Part shown: in pieces, positions 25,407 through 40,400 of the stretch
How the letters are laid out: each line of letters begins with the position of its first letter
How positions within the stretch are numbered: the first letter of the stretch is position 1
Assembly (NCBI GenBank): GCA_033980235.1
Contig: CM067065.1
Coordinates: forward strand, 2,609,847-2,673,846
Length of the DNA stretch: 64,000 nt
Reading direction: 5' to 3'
DNA from: Diadema setosum
Taxonomy: Eukaryota > Echinodermata > Echinoidea > Diadematoida > Diadematidae
Position numbers and translations under genes: made by a program
The notes under the pieces: model-generated
What the model saw: the letters and a program-made list of their open reading frames with translations, nothing else
Databases searched by the model: none
What the model was told of the DNA's origin: nothing

Positions 25407-28400
25407 CTGTGTAGTCGAAGCAGAGCAAGCAGAGAAAAAGGAGTCAGCGTCAATAAATCATATTTCCATAGATATCATGATCAATGCTTGATACTCTACA
25501 TTTTGCACCATTTTCTGGATTTTTTTGTGTGCAAATTTCATGATTTCACCAATATTTGTGAATTCTGCAAGTGGAAAAACAAAAACAAAAATAAATTCTT
25601 CCCCTTCAAGCACAACTATTCTTCCTATCATATCCATTGATGGAAATCACTGGAATTGCAAAATTTTGCATCTGAAAAGGAATTCTACCTACCTGGGAGT
25701 CAGTGGCAATAGATTATATTTCCATGGATATAATGATAAATGCTTGATACTCTACATTTTGCAGCATTTTCTGGATTTTTTGCTAATTTCATGAGTTTGC
25801 CAATACTTGTGAATTCTGCAACTGGAAAAAAAAGGAAAAATAATTCTTCCCTTTCGAACACAAATATGCTACAAATGTGCCTTACAAATTCACGGATGGA
25901 AACCACTGGAATTATGCAATTTTTCATCTGAAAAGGGATTCTACCTACCTGGGTATTTCTCATTGCGTCATTGTGGTTATCACCTGCAAATTCAACCACT
26001 TCCCTCCATAAATGGCCTTTAAAATCCCAACTAACAAAGTATTACACATTGTCAAGTATATATACATTGTCTACAGACTATAGTGGCTGAAAAGATAAAT
26101 GAATTGTTCACATTGCAATTGCAGTGTGAAATACGATTAGAAATCCCATATGAGTATTGTCTGACATTAATTTCCACTTTTCAAAACCTCAATATGCAGA
26201 AAATACATGTGCAAGGATTATCCATATCAGTCCTCCCAACCTTTCTGACTAGAAGAAAAATATGATTTGGATTGAAAGCAGAGACTCCAACTCTCCCGTT
26301 TTCGACGGGAGATCTCCCGCCGAAAACCCATTTTTGCAAAATCTCCCGTTCTCCCGTTTGAGATTTAATTTCTCCCGCCCTGGCTCTGTGTCTCCCGTTG
26401 GAAAGGATTTCTTACTTATTGCTATTGTATGTTGAAGAAATAAGCCTTAGATAGCACCAGAGAGCATCTACAACCCTAGGAATTTCGCGCTTCGCACATA
26501 TCAACTTGGAGTCTCCCGTTTGCTAGGGGTTTCTGGCGGGAGAATCTCCAGATCAGAAGGTGCTTTGGGTTGGAGTCTCTGTGAAAGTAGTGAAGGAATT
26601 GAGCAGTTCCCATAGGAGTGTGTAGTAAAATTATCAAGAAAAAATAGGAAACTCCTTCTGAAAGAAGAGCCAGGAATGGTATGAATTCAGATACTTTCCT
26701 CCAAATTCAGAATGGTTGGGTGGTCTGCAATATAAACACTATTTCAAAGCTGCACAAAAAAAACAAACCAACAACAACCCCAGCAAACAAACAGCATTGC
26801 GTGTATGAAGTGAATAAAAACCACAGGGCATGACTGAGGCTATGGGAAGTACCAGGCAATCTAAGCCACTAGCGGAAGTCACATGCCAAAAATCATGAGG
26901 TTTCTGTGGCATTTCACTCTGTAATTTAATGACAACAAACTTCTTGTAGAGCATTAAAGGCATAATTTACCAATTGCAGAAGAAACAAAAACCCAGCATT
27001 TGTGCTTTAAAATAGTTCTAAAATGTGAGTTAGGGATAGAGACAACCACTGTAAAAATTTGAATCTGTATTGGTGTAATCGATGTCATACGTAAGCATTG
27101 TTAAATACACAAAATGTAAATAGTTAATAAAAATGTTTCTGGAACCGTCTACAGTTATGGTTTATCAAGAAAAATAGTGATACCTCCTTATATTTTAGGA
27201 TATATTGCAAAATCTTTACATGGTAGGATGTTTTGTGATACAACTGATTTACAGAAACATGTATGCATCAAATGAGATATCTCAAAAAATTTTTAAATCA
27301 CTGCTCCAAATGGTAAACTGTACCTTTAATTGTAGCTTTGGAACAAATGCCTGTCAATGTCATTGTGCCTTTTCAACTTTCAAAACTCCTTTTTTTCTTT
27401 CTTTCTTTTTTTTAGCAGTGACATTTTTTTTTTTCTGTGAGTAGCCCTTTCAGTAGTGAAGTCTCTTTAATATGACGAATGCATGTTTTCATTCACTATG
27501 GAGATGATGCACACGATAAGTTGCAAGGCATGTTCTTTATTGGGGGGCTACAATTCACAAGACATTCATTCATACACCTGTTCAATGATTTCTAAATATC
27601 ATGGCCTAAACACATTGCAATGAAAACATACACATATGTCCTGAAATTATTACCTATTTAAAATCATCCTGTTCCTTGTTGTGCCACCATGATCATTGCT
27701 ACACCTGAGTGGGCTTGTTAGCTTCTAATAATTAATTCATGTGCAAGCAGGTGAAGTTGATAAAGATGAAAAAGCTTGACCTATACAAAATTGAAGAAGA
27801 AATCCACTGCCAAATTTTATGAATTTCATATCAAAGAGAAAAAAAACCCTGCAGAACAGTGCAAAAATTATTAAAATGAGATATGATACAAGGGAGTCAT
27901 GACATTTGATTTTTTTTTTTAAATAAAACACTTCTTGACAAGTTCTTATGAATATGTAAATCAGCAAGTTGATGATGTCATGCTCTTCTGATTTCTTATT
28001 CATTTCGTATACACAAATGACAAAAGTCTCATATTTCAGCTGTATACATTTAAAACTTGCCTTAGAATCATCCAAAATGAAAAAGAACAAACTCTGATAT
28101 ATTTTGATATGGAAATATGCTTTTACCTGTATTAGTTAAAAACACATTTCTTCCCCCCCCCCCATATTTCGTATCACATTAAAAAAAATATGAGGGCATG
28201 CCATCATCAACTTGCTCATTTGAATATTCACAAGGACCCACAGAACTGACATTAGGAATGACTAAATGTGAAATTTCAAATACACCTTCCTTATTTCTTA
28301 TCTCATTTTTGAACCATTCTGTAGGGAACTGTTTTTTTTCTTTCTTTAAAATAGTGTTGTTGTTTTTTGTGTGGTGGAATTCCTCTTTATGGGGCATTGA

Positions 28401-31400
28401 TTATAGGAGACAGGTTAGATCTAGCATGTGATGGTACTCAGGCCTCTATCATAGATTGCCATTATACAAATAGTGAATGGTCACGAGTGCAATGGTACAA
28501 GATTTCGCACGAGGTGAAAGATAGAGGCGCTCTATTCAATGATACCCCTTTCAGGTAATCGTGGATGCGGATAATAGGAGCAATAAGTCGTAAAATTTTG
28601 ATTACATGAACGGGAGAGGAGTAAAAAAGTGCGCATTATTTTGATACTACTATTATGCGCATTATTGCAGCATGAGGAGTTGATCGAGAATATATGAACG
28701 CGTTTTACGACTTATGCGCACTAACATTCCACAGTTCGGTCAAAGGTCACTCGATTTCCCGCACAAAACCGCTGATTGCTGAGCTTGAGCGAGAGCTGTG
28801 CATACACGTGAGTATACATCACCGGAAACATTACGTCATTATAGAGGCGTGCGCAGTAACCATGAGCCGAGTTGAATAGAGCGCCTCATCTTTCACCGAG
28901 ACCATAAACTATTAAACTATAAACGTCAGCAGATCTGGTCCACACAGATTCTTGAATTTAGCACAAAAATAGCAACCATTTTCCGTGAAAGACGAATGAT
29001 AACCGCATAGTCACAGTCACCGTGTACGCGAAGCCGATCAGTTGAAGTTGCTTACGAAAATGAGTGACAAAAGTATGCGCTTGCAAGCGCATATTTTGTA
29101 AATTTTGTTGAGTGCGCATGGCAAATGTTTGTTTATTGTGACATCAGAGCCGTGCGATGGAACAAAAACTCGGGGGTCAATTGTGAGTTTAAAGAGGGAG
29201 TGAATGGAAATAGGTGACGTCAGCCATGCGCTGTCCATTTTTGGTCAAACAAAATTGCACGGCTGACAGCCAGAGCGTGCGATGGAACTTTAACTAAATA
29301 TCACGTGATGGGCAATCAACCAATCGGATAGCTACATTCTAATTAGGTGTTGTATAATAAAAGCTAAAAAACTGAAACTGCATGTAACTTGTGAACATCT
29401 CTGCCTTGCCGTACCTAATACAGTGCTTCACATCAACGCTTGTTCCGCAACTGGATGAGGTTGACATCATAATAAAGCAGGGGCAGTGTGGGGGCAATGC
29501 GGCATGGTGGATAAAACTCCTGGCTTTCAATAGAAGATCCCGAATTCAAATCCTATCAAGTGCCTACTGTACATTGTACATCCCTGGACAGGATGCCTTG
29601 TCCATGATGTCCTTCTTGCATGTTGTGATTTAAAGGTCCAGTTTACCTTCGGGAGCAGTGATTTAAAAAATGTTCAAGATATCACATTTTATGCATATAT
29701 ACAGTATGTATGTGTACATGTACTTGTAGGTCAGTTGTATCACAAAACATCATACCATATAAAGATTTTGCAATAAAGCCTAAAATACAGGGATATATTA
29801 CTGCTTTTCTTAATAAACCATAACTGTTGACAGTTTAGTCTGGAAACATAATTATAACTATCGTTCACATTTTGTGCAATACTTAACATCGATTATACTG
29901 ATTCAAATTTTCACATTGGTTGTTTCTATCCCTAACTCACATTTTAGAACTAATTTGAAGCACTAATGCTGGGTTTTTGTTTCATCTGCAAATGGTTAAT
30001 TAGGCCTTCAATGGGTACCTTGCAACACTAGGGTAATAAACGAGCGCAGTGCCCTCTGGTAGGACAGTGAAAACACTGAAAAGGCTACCCTGGATAGAGA
30101 AGACCATATCATAGCTACTGACTGGTATTAAGCGACCGGGAAAGAGGCAAAAGTGGGATAGATTACACAATGAATCATAATCACTCAGGTCTTGTGACAA
30201 AGTAACCAGAAACACACTGAACTCAGTATTGTTACTTGTTTTTTAAATTTTGCCTGCATCAATATACACTGTATGAAATTTCACACTTAGATTCAACATT
30301 CAAAATACCTTCCTTTTTTGTTTTATTCAATGTCAGGTGTTTGTTCCTTTAACCCATCAAGTCCTGGAGCCACATTTCTGTAGTTTGGTGCTGTGTCTGC
30401 TTTTTTATAGAATCATAATTGTCTTTAGAATATCTATTAATCATTCATTAATTAATCATCTTTGATTTCCAACCTGTATTGTTTGCTAGATAACTTATTT
30501 TGTTTGCAGAATAGTGAAATCCTCTCAATTGATGTATAGTAAAATGATTGCTAATAAACACATTTGGAAGACTACAGTATACATTGTTTTTTTCTCAGAT
30601 TTGCAAATTTGTGCATTTCTTATTAATTTTGTTCATATTTCATGAATTCATATCATCTATTATTTTGTCATAAAATAAGGATATGCAGTGAAATCAAGAG
30701 GTAAAGTATTCATGTACCTATGGATTTGATACAGAGGGCAAGAATATCATTTCTGCAGCTGAATTCCCCAGGGACCTGTGTAGCAGCACGTACCCCGTTA
30801 GTCTAACTATAAGTCACCGGCCGAGAGAGGGAGCTATTTCAATCGGTATTATATAATCATGTTACTCTCTCCGGACACTCCCCGGTGGCAAAAGAAACAA
30901 AAGAACTAATTTTTGCTGACCAGTCCTTTGACCACGGTTATGTAAAAAGGTACACGTAGGCTTGATATCCCATAATACTTGCCACGTAGCCCCCTTCTCC
31001 TAACATTAACCGTGGACATAGCTCTTACTCTCACTCTGGCTCCTCAACCTCCAAAGGAGATGGACATAGATCATTGCTCTCCTACGTACGATACAAAAGG
31101 GAGATGTAATATTATACATGTACTTTCCAGAGTCAAGTCCATCCCTTATTGAGGCGGTTTTACATTGTACTATTATTCTTGGAGTTCATGCATGCCTATT
31201 TTACACCACATCGGTGAGGTGCATGTTTCTAGCCACATTAATTCTAAATAAAGTAGTTGTGGAACAATTACGGAAGAGGAGTTGCCTTCCTGTCATATTT
31301 GCGGACGCTGCATAAGGCTTGCATCAGAGCTCATCATCTCGCATCTCCTCTCATCGTCAACCCCGTCGTTAATGACTAAGGATGAACTTCATCCATGTCC

Positions 31401-34400
31401 AGCTCACGACGAATTAGCGTAAATATATTGTGAATCTCCAAGTTGGGATCGCATCCTGAACAATCGATGTCAACGCTATTGATGTGAGTGCTGGGCGACG
31501 ACGAGGCGATGAACACCGGTCCCGTTCCAGACAGTGTACACGTCAGCATCCGGAGCTCATCGTGGCAGTGCGCACTGCAGTTCGCGATCGCGATTGAGGT
31601 CCCCTTTGGAGAGTGACGTGGCCGCTATTTCACCCTGGAAGCGACTTGGGACTCTGTTCGGACTGTCGCGGTGGTTCGTAACTTATGCACCCTTTTATTT
31701 GTATGACCGCTCCTAATAATTATAACCACATGTATATGTCCCTTCAATATTTTAAGACCTCCTTTTAAACGTTTTGACCACATATAATTTGGTGTAATTG
31801 CTCATGGAGAGTCGTATATAACCAATACACTGATTAATTCATATTCTGGGGGAAATACCCTATAATTATCACCTGCGTGTGATATAATGATGTACACGAC
31901 AATAAAGCGTGTATACTATTGAAACTTAAATATTCTGTTGTCAACGCCCATTATTACAATTAGTAAATCGAGTGGAATCATAACTCGAGACATTGGAATA
32001 TGGCTGTATGATGAGAGTGTGTTTGGTGTGTAGTTTGTTACATAACGATAATGATAATTATCTTGCCACGTTTAACACGTTCTGAGGCCTACCTTCCAAC
32101 ACCTGGTAAGGTTACATCAATCCTTTTCAAGATACCAGCACATCTTTGTGATATATTTTTTTGCTCCTTTTTTCAACATAGTGAAAGAATACTATTGTCT
32201 TGTGGTTGGTAGTGTTGTTAAACATTATAGGAAATTGCTGTCAAAAAAGTGGGTGTAGAAAAATGTACAGTAGGCACTTTACGAGTTGCACTTCCAAGGA
32301 GAACCTTGAATTGGCAGGGAACTTTAAAGGTCCTGTTGATATCAGATTTGATGTGCCCATCATGTGCAGGTCTGTTATATCACAAAACATCCTACCATAT
32401 TGAATTTTTGCAATAGAGCCTAAAATATAAGGAGATATCAGTATTTTTTCTCATTAAACCGTAACTGCAGACTGTTCAGTCTGGAAACATTTTTATTATT
32501 ACTATTATTCACATTTGTGTATTTAACAATACTAAACATCGATTTTACGGATTCAAATTTTTACAGTGATTGTTTCTGTCGCTATCTCACATTTTATAAC
32601 TACAGTAAGGTAGTAATGCTGGGTTTTTGTTTCTTCTGCAAACGGTAAATTATGCCTTTAAAGGGGAAGGCTAGTAACTGATCAGTGGGAATCAGTGGAA
32701 ATGCTGGGAGATGATTGTTCCAATCCTTATGGGATTCATTCAAGAGTTCATTGTATATCTATTGTTGTGTGAAAATGATTTGCTTCAGAATGGTCTCATA
32801 TTCAAGTAATGTGCAGTTTAATGCCTCCAGGTTAGATCCCTGGTCAGTGACGGAGCATTAATCTGCACATTACTTGAATATGAGACCGTTCTGAAGCAAA
32901 TCATTTTCACACAACAATAGATATACAATGAACTCTTGAATGAATCCCATAAGGATTGGAACAATCATCTCCCAGCATTTCCACTGATTCCCACTGATCA
33001 GTTACTAGCCTTCCCCTTTAAACCCATGAGGTCTCAAAGGAAGTTCACTGAAGAATTTATAATCTCTACACCATTAACCCTTTAGCAACTGAAGATTCCA
33101 AACATGATGGCCTATTGTTCCTCAGAAGGGACAGCAATGTTACTCTCATTAGGCGTTTTCACATCAGCCCGATAAAAATCCAAGCTCGAAATATTTTCGC
33201 GATTGCGAACTAGCGCGCTATTTAATTTCTTATTCACATCAGCCCGAAGAGACTTAGCCTGAATTTTTTCGAGCTAATTCGACAGCTGAGTATGTGCAAA
33301 CAGCATTGTAGTGTGTGCCCATTGAAAAATTCCTCATGATTTGTGTGCAGTTTGCCTCGATTGGTCGGGTCACACACGCTAGGCATAATGGGATGCATCG
33401 CGCTAATTTCTCAAGTCGTTTTCACATTATCAAATAACGCGTTACAATCCAGCTATTTCAGAAATTTTCCGAGTTGGACTCGAGAAATTTTCTCGATCAG
33501 AGCGATACAATTAGCGCGTTAATTTGTGTTCACATTATCAAATAGCGCGCTATTTCACTATCGAGAAAATTTCCCAAGTCAGAAAATAGCGCGCTATTTC
33601 AAAACATCAGGCTGATGTGAAAATGCCTATTTTGAAAACTTCCTAAATTTAAATTAAAAATTTTGCAACAAAGTAAATTTCATAAACTGTAAAGGGCTTC
33701 AGTGGAAGACTTTATCCCTTTATGATGCACTATTGAACAATAATAAAAGTACTCCACAATATATTTGATTGACGCGATGCAACAAACCTCTTTCTCCTGA
33801 TAAATCAGCACAAAACATGTAAATTTTTATTGTTTTGCATTCTTCCAGTCCATTACTTCCATCTCAAGGCAATACAACAGATTTGCCCTTTAAAAGTACT
33901 GAAGGTTAAACTTCTTGACCCTTTATGTACACACACACACACACACTCAGGCTTAAAGGTTTCATTTACCTTTGGGAGCAGTGATTTAAAAATGTTCAAG
34001 ATATCACATTTATTTGATGCATATGTGTAGGTCTGATATATCACAAAACATCCTGCCATATAAAATTTTTGCAATAAATCCTAAAATATAAGGAGATATC
34101 AGTATTTTCCTCAATAAACCGTAACTGTAGACGGTTTAGTTTGGAAACATTTTCATTCTAATTATTGTTCACATTTTGTGTAATTACATCGATTATACAG
34201 ATTCAAATTTTTTACATTGGTTGTTTCTATCCCTATCATTTTTGAACTATTTTAAAGCACTACTGCTGGGTTTTTGTTTCATCTGAAAATGTTAAATTAT
34301 GTCTTCAACTTGCAAAGCTTATTTATATCAGCATCATTTTAATTCTCTATCCAAACTTGGCCTAGTTATTGTATAAAGTTAACAAGTCCACTCAGGTGTT

Positions 34401-37400
34401 GCAACATAGTCCAGAGGACAGGAAGGCCATGGTGACACAATAGGGATAAAGAGAATCAGGTGATATCTAGTCATTGGCGATAAATTTCCAGATATGATAT
34501 CTGAATTCATTAGGAAAGAAAGCACTCTCACAGCATGAGTGGAATTTGGCAAATAGAGCATAGTCAAGGTTTAATAATGCCACAAAGAAAAGAAATTGTG
34601 ATGCTTGAGCTATTACTATTATAATCAAAGATACTTTGATATTGTTGTGGCCTTCTACAACTGTATTTCTCACATCCTCAGAATGGCCAAGGGGGCATTT
34701 CATGAGGTGCTTTGTTGCATATTTTTCTGACAAATTTGTTCTTGGCCATTTAAAAACGAGGATTTCAGTTTAATGTGTAGCTTATAGCAGTTTGTAAAAA
34801 AAAAAAAAAAATCCAATAAAATTCTTCATGAAAAATGATTTTTTTTTTTTTTTTTTTTTTGGGGGGGGGGGGGGGGGGGAGGTACCAGGATCAGCAGCCC
34901 ACCCCCCCCCCCCCCACCTTGAAAAAATTGGTTCACAGCCTTTGACCTACATTGTACTGGAAAGATCAGTATTAAAAATACAAGAGCTACAATGCAAGCT
35001 AATTATGTCTGCATTGATATTGTACACAACATACACATTCTGAAGACAGTGTATCCACGTTGTCATACATGTCTGTATAAACAACAGGACCCTTTTCACT
35101 CATTTTACGACAGTAAGGTCCTAGTAATGCCCCAGTCACATAGACATCCCGGATCACCCCGGACCACCCCGGATCTGATGCGGGGAGAGATCCGTGTTGA
35201 CGCCGGGAGGCCAACACGGCTACTTTTGGAGGTCAAAAACATCCGGCGTCATCCGGGGATTGCCGTGTTGGCAGAGCAATCCGGGGTGGTCCGTGTGGCT
35301 GCCGTGTAGATGCCGTGTTGATCCGTGTAGCTGCCGTGTTTGTCCGTGTAGACGCCGCGCTCTTCCGGCCGTATCCGTGTAGCTGCCGTGTTGATACCGT
35401 GTGTACAGTCATACCAAAATCCTGCATCTCCCCGCATCTCCCCGGACGTCCCCAGATTTCCCCGGATCACCGTGTAGATCCTTGAGCATCCGTGTTTATA
35501 TGTGACTGGGGCATTAGGTTTTTAAATACAATTCCATCTCAGGTTAAAGGCTCATTGAAGCATTCTTGTTTTAAAAAAGCCAGCACTGACTGAGTAGACA
35601 TGATCTCTTTCTCTATCTCTTCTTCTATCTTCAATGTATTGCATGCAGTGGCGAATCCAGGAGAGGGAGCATCAGACACACACCCCCCTTTAATTTTTTT
35701 TTTTTTTTAATAAAGAAATTAAAAGAAAAATTGAAAGGGGGCATGTGCACCCCACTTTAATTTTTTTTTTCTTATTTAATAAAGGAAATAAAAAAAAATC
35801 AACAGGGGTTCTTCTTCTTTTAAAGAAACCCACTTTGTCAGCTAATTGTATTGTGCTACTTTTCTTTCTTTTTGCTTAAAATGTCAGCTGATGAAACTCG
35901 GTAGTAAATAAACTGCTTTACGCCTGCCCCCTCCCCCCGTACGGAATTCCTGGATTTGACCCTGTACATGTGTGTGTGCTGTGTGTGTGTGTAATACGTA
36001 TATGTGCTTGTGTGATGGTGTCTACGTACTTCATTTATACCCGACATCACTTAAAATCAATTGTAATACGTTGCAATTGTGAAGTATAAAATGTTCATTT
36101 ATAGTATACAACCCTTTCCCTTTTCAGCAAATACAGGATGAAATGCTTTTGGGGCTGGCTGATATTGTAAACACCAATGTGATATGCTTCTGTGTTTTAT
36201 TTTGCTCAATATAATGGCTTCATTTGGCCTCAATCTATCAAACAGTCCGCATCAGCTCCCACCAACAAGAAGCGGCACTGGATAGGATTACATGTGATAC
36301 ATTTACACTATGGACAGATTTTAAAGGGATTGCATAGTTTTGGCTGAGACCTAACTTCAGGTTTCTATTACATTTTTTTTTTTTTGTGAGATAATGAGAA
36401 ACCTCTTATGAAAATATGAAAGAGCATGTAATTCCATGAGGGATTCAGTGTTTATCTAATGATTTTTTTTTTTTTTTTTTTAAAAGCTGAGATATCCAAA
36501 ACAGAGCAATCATAACATGAGGTGGAACCCACCTTTCATCAGAATTGCTTTTTTTACTTTGTTTTTGGATGTCTCAGCCATACCAAAACCGATTTTCATC
36601 TAATAAACTCTGAATTTATCTTAGAATGGTACGCTTATTTCATAAGTGGTTTCTTGGTATCTCGCAAAAAAAAAAAAGCCCAATCCTCATCTCCACCAAT
36701 ACTATTCCATCCCTTTAAAAGGGGCACAACAATGGGAAGTACACAATAGGTGGCTCTCTGAGTGAATGGAAAACAGCTGTACTCTGGAACCCCCCCCCCC
36801 CCCCCATCCAAGACAAATTATTATTACAACGCTTTATGGCCTCGTCTATCACCTTGAAGAAGGTATTGAGTGACAAACTTAAACACAGACAAGATAAACC
36901 ACAAACACACATTGCACACACACACACACAAACACGTACATTACACACACAAAAAAAAAGAAATTAAAAAGAAACATATTTCAGCAACACTGGTAATACT
37001 GTTTTGTTTGTTTGTTTGTTTGTTTTTTTGTTTTTTTTTCAAGTGATCCGTATGGCGTAACCTCGAGACAAGAATGCTGGTAGATTGTCCCTGATATGCA
37101 CTACTCAAGCAGGTATACAGATTTTGGCGGGTATTGACTGCCTTTTCATGCTATCACAGGGCCAAGGACCTTGTTGCTCTATAGGCCTGCACGTCCAAGG
37201 CCCTGTTAAGTTTGTTCACTGCCACTCAGAATATTGTTTAAAGGGATGGCAAAATTTCGGTTGAGATGGGGCTTCAAGTTTTAGTGTTTTTTGATGATGA
37301 TTTTGTTGAGATAATGAGAAAATGGCCGAGATGTAGATCCAAAACAGAGCAATCATTATATCATGGTGGCACCCACCATTTATTAGGATCACTTTGTTTT

Positions 37401-40400
37401 GTTTTGCTTTTTGAATATCTAAGCCATTTCAAAATCGATTTTCATCAAATAAACTTTGAATCCCTTGCAGAATCGTATGCACTATGACATTTCATACTTA
37501 GGTGATGTCTAAGTATCTTGCAAAAAGGTAAAAGCTGACTCCTCTCCTCAACCAATACTATATGAAGCACTTCACACTACCCACTACCCTATGATCTAAA
37601 ACTAGATATATCGCTACGGCGACTGATATGCCTCCGCCATAATGCATGGTTCTCCTAATAGGTCTATAGTACAATGTCTTGACAATGTGTGATGACAGTT
37701 TCACACAATTGGCAAAATATTAAAATGACAGGTTTGCCACAAATGTGCTGAATGTTCACTTTCCTAGAACTAGGTTCAATTGGATGAATGATTAAAATGT
37801 CAGAGTGCAGGTATTTGGGGAACTGATGATTTTTACTTGACTTTTGACCCTTTTATAAGTTTATGCATTGAGTAATTTTCAAGGTATTGAGAAAAAGTAT
37901 AATTTCAGTATCAAATGGGAAAATAGCATTATCTAAACCTGACCTTTGACCTTTAACCTCACAGTTCCAAAGAGAATCACTGTTAGGTTGAACATGCATA
38001 AATATGTAAGTTTCATGATGATACCTTCAGTTACTTTTGAGATATGGAGGAAAAAGTACAATTCAGCACTTTCACTTGACCTTTGACCTTTGACCTTTTG
38101 GCAAGAAACTTCCCACAGAATATATATTGGGTAATACATGCATACATCAAGTTAAAACAAAAACAAAAACCTTCAGGCATATTGCATTTTAAGGAAAGTA
38201 GTGATATTTTGAGGAGTTGACCTTGACCTTTGACCCCCTGACCTTTGACCCATGACCCCAACTTCCGTAGATAATCACTGCCCATCGGTACAAGCATATA
38301 TACTAAGTTCCATGAAGATATACCTTGAACCATTTGCGAGATATGGAGAAAAACATGAAATTTCAATTTTTTTTTTTAAACAAAATAACCTGTGACCTTT
38401 GACCCTGTGACCCTAAAATCCACACAAAGTATTATCCCCCAAGGATATACCCTCATACCAAGTTTGATGTAAAACCACAACATGGTTCTTGAGATATCGA
38501 CAAAAACAAAACGGGACGGACGGACGTACGTACGGACGGACGTACAGACGGACAGACGGAAGGACGGACGGACGGACGTACGTACGGACGGACAGACGGA
38601 AGGACGGACGGACGGACGGACGACCAGAAAACATAATGCCTCCGGCCACTTCGTTGCGGAGGCATAAAAATGAACTGACTGTCTGGTTCCATGACATTTG
38701 CTCCTGCAACAAATGCTGACTACATTTGTAATGTAGATGAAATATCTGCACACAATGCCAAATACAAATTCTACCCACTAACATAACCCTAATCCTCACC
38801 CTCACATCAAACTAAATGTAATTTAACCATATCAAAACCCTTTAATCCAGTATGTGTGTGTGCGTGTTGTGTGTGTGTGTGTGTAAAGACATTGTAATAT
38901 GTTTTCCATGTTGTACAGATATATGGTATGTTCTTGTGAAACATAACAGATTGCAAGTTCAAATCCTAACCCATACACTACAAGAAATCAATACAATTCA
39001 TGTATTTGAACATAATAATCCAAACATGCTTACAATCTATGTTTTTACCATTACACAGAACATTTTAAATAGGGAAGCACTCTGTACTTCGATTATTAAG
39101 CCCAGTGTGATTTGAGGGCTAATTGGCAGATATTGTAGCCTAGGAGACAACCACACAGTATTCTTATATTTGCATGATTTATTCACGCACTCTTGAGCGG
39201 TGATCACTCGCGTTATGTACATAAAATCATTCACGCCTTATTGCATTGTTCACCTCTTGATCGATACTACACTCAAAGGGAGCTGCAGATGTGGCTTACT
39301 GGTTTAAAAATTTTGCTATGACAACAAATATGAGTGGGGGTAGGGCCAGTAAATTAAAAGATGATGAGGGAACTATTGAATTTATTGAATTGAAGTGACA
39401 GATCTGGTGCACAGTTTTTGATGAGATTCTGAAATTTTTCAATCTCCAAAGTGTTCTATTTCAATTCTATCGACTTAGACTCGGCACACTTTGGGGAATT
39501 ACAATTTTCCTAATATTCCACAAAAATGTAAATGAGATCATTCTATTTCAATTCTATGTAAAAGATTAATTGTGTGCGAAGATTGCGTGATCTTAAACTT
39601 CTCGATCTTTTGCCAGTGTGACTGCGGCTAATGTCCAACAGATGGCTGTTATACCCATGAATACAGGAGTCATCATGTGCTAAACAACAAAAAGAAGCAG
39701 CACTAGATATTTAATCTCTCTATGCTAGTTTTTTTTTTTTATAATAATTTTCATGTAATATAAACATGCTATCATGTGATGTATCAATGTTGAAATATCA
39801 CGCCAAGGTCTCAATGTCAATGGAGAACAAAGCACAACCCATCAATCATAGACATTTTATGAAGGTTGCAATCTGGGATGTATTAAATCAACATTGAGAG
39901 TTGGCAGATCGTGTTAATCATTATACAAATGTACAGTGTTTGCTGGTAGTCTACATCCTGTTTGAAATGTGAAGTGCAGTTTAATTTAAGGCCCATCCAC
40001 ACAAAACATTCTTGATTTGTGTCTTTTTTTTTCTCAAGAATTGTTCAGGCCAAGGCTATGCTTTTGTAACTTAGACCACTTTGATTCATGACAGTACATG
40101 CATGAAAGAAAGTTCTAGAAAGGTCACTCACAAAAGTCCAAGGGAACAAAATGATATCTGAGAGAGGAATTAAAGTCAGTCACAGTGGAAGTAAAGGCCA
40201 TGGATATGTACCAAGGAAACCATTCAACCTTAAAGCCAGGTTGTAAGTTTCTCTTGCAAATGCGCAAGAATAGGTCATTTGCACAAGCAAGGCATGTTGG
40301 TTTTTACATTCACGGAGACAAGCATACTGTGATGTAATGATTTTTCATGTAATCCTTATAAATGGTGCTTGCCAGCACATCCACCTGACAGCAAGCTTAC

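Noticed and set aside
29496..29600. Functional tRNA gene
   Set aside because: Box-like words are present, but no acceptor stem pairs and the B-box deviates; at best a SINE relic.
38077..38404. TGACCTTTGACC modules as a CRISPR-like array
   Set aside because: The words are short, irregularly spaced and embedded in related modules of a eukaryotic element.
38376..38805. Long ORFs rich in PSVRPSVRPS on the minus strand
   Set aside because: They translate the GGACGGACG tetranucleotide array inside the 37.6-38.7 kb element.
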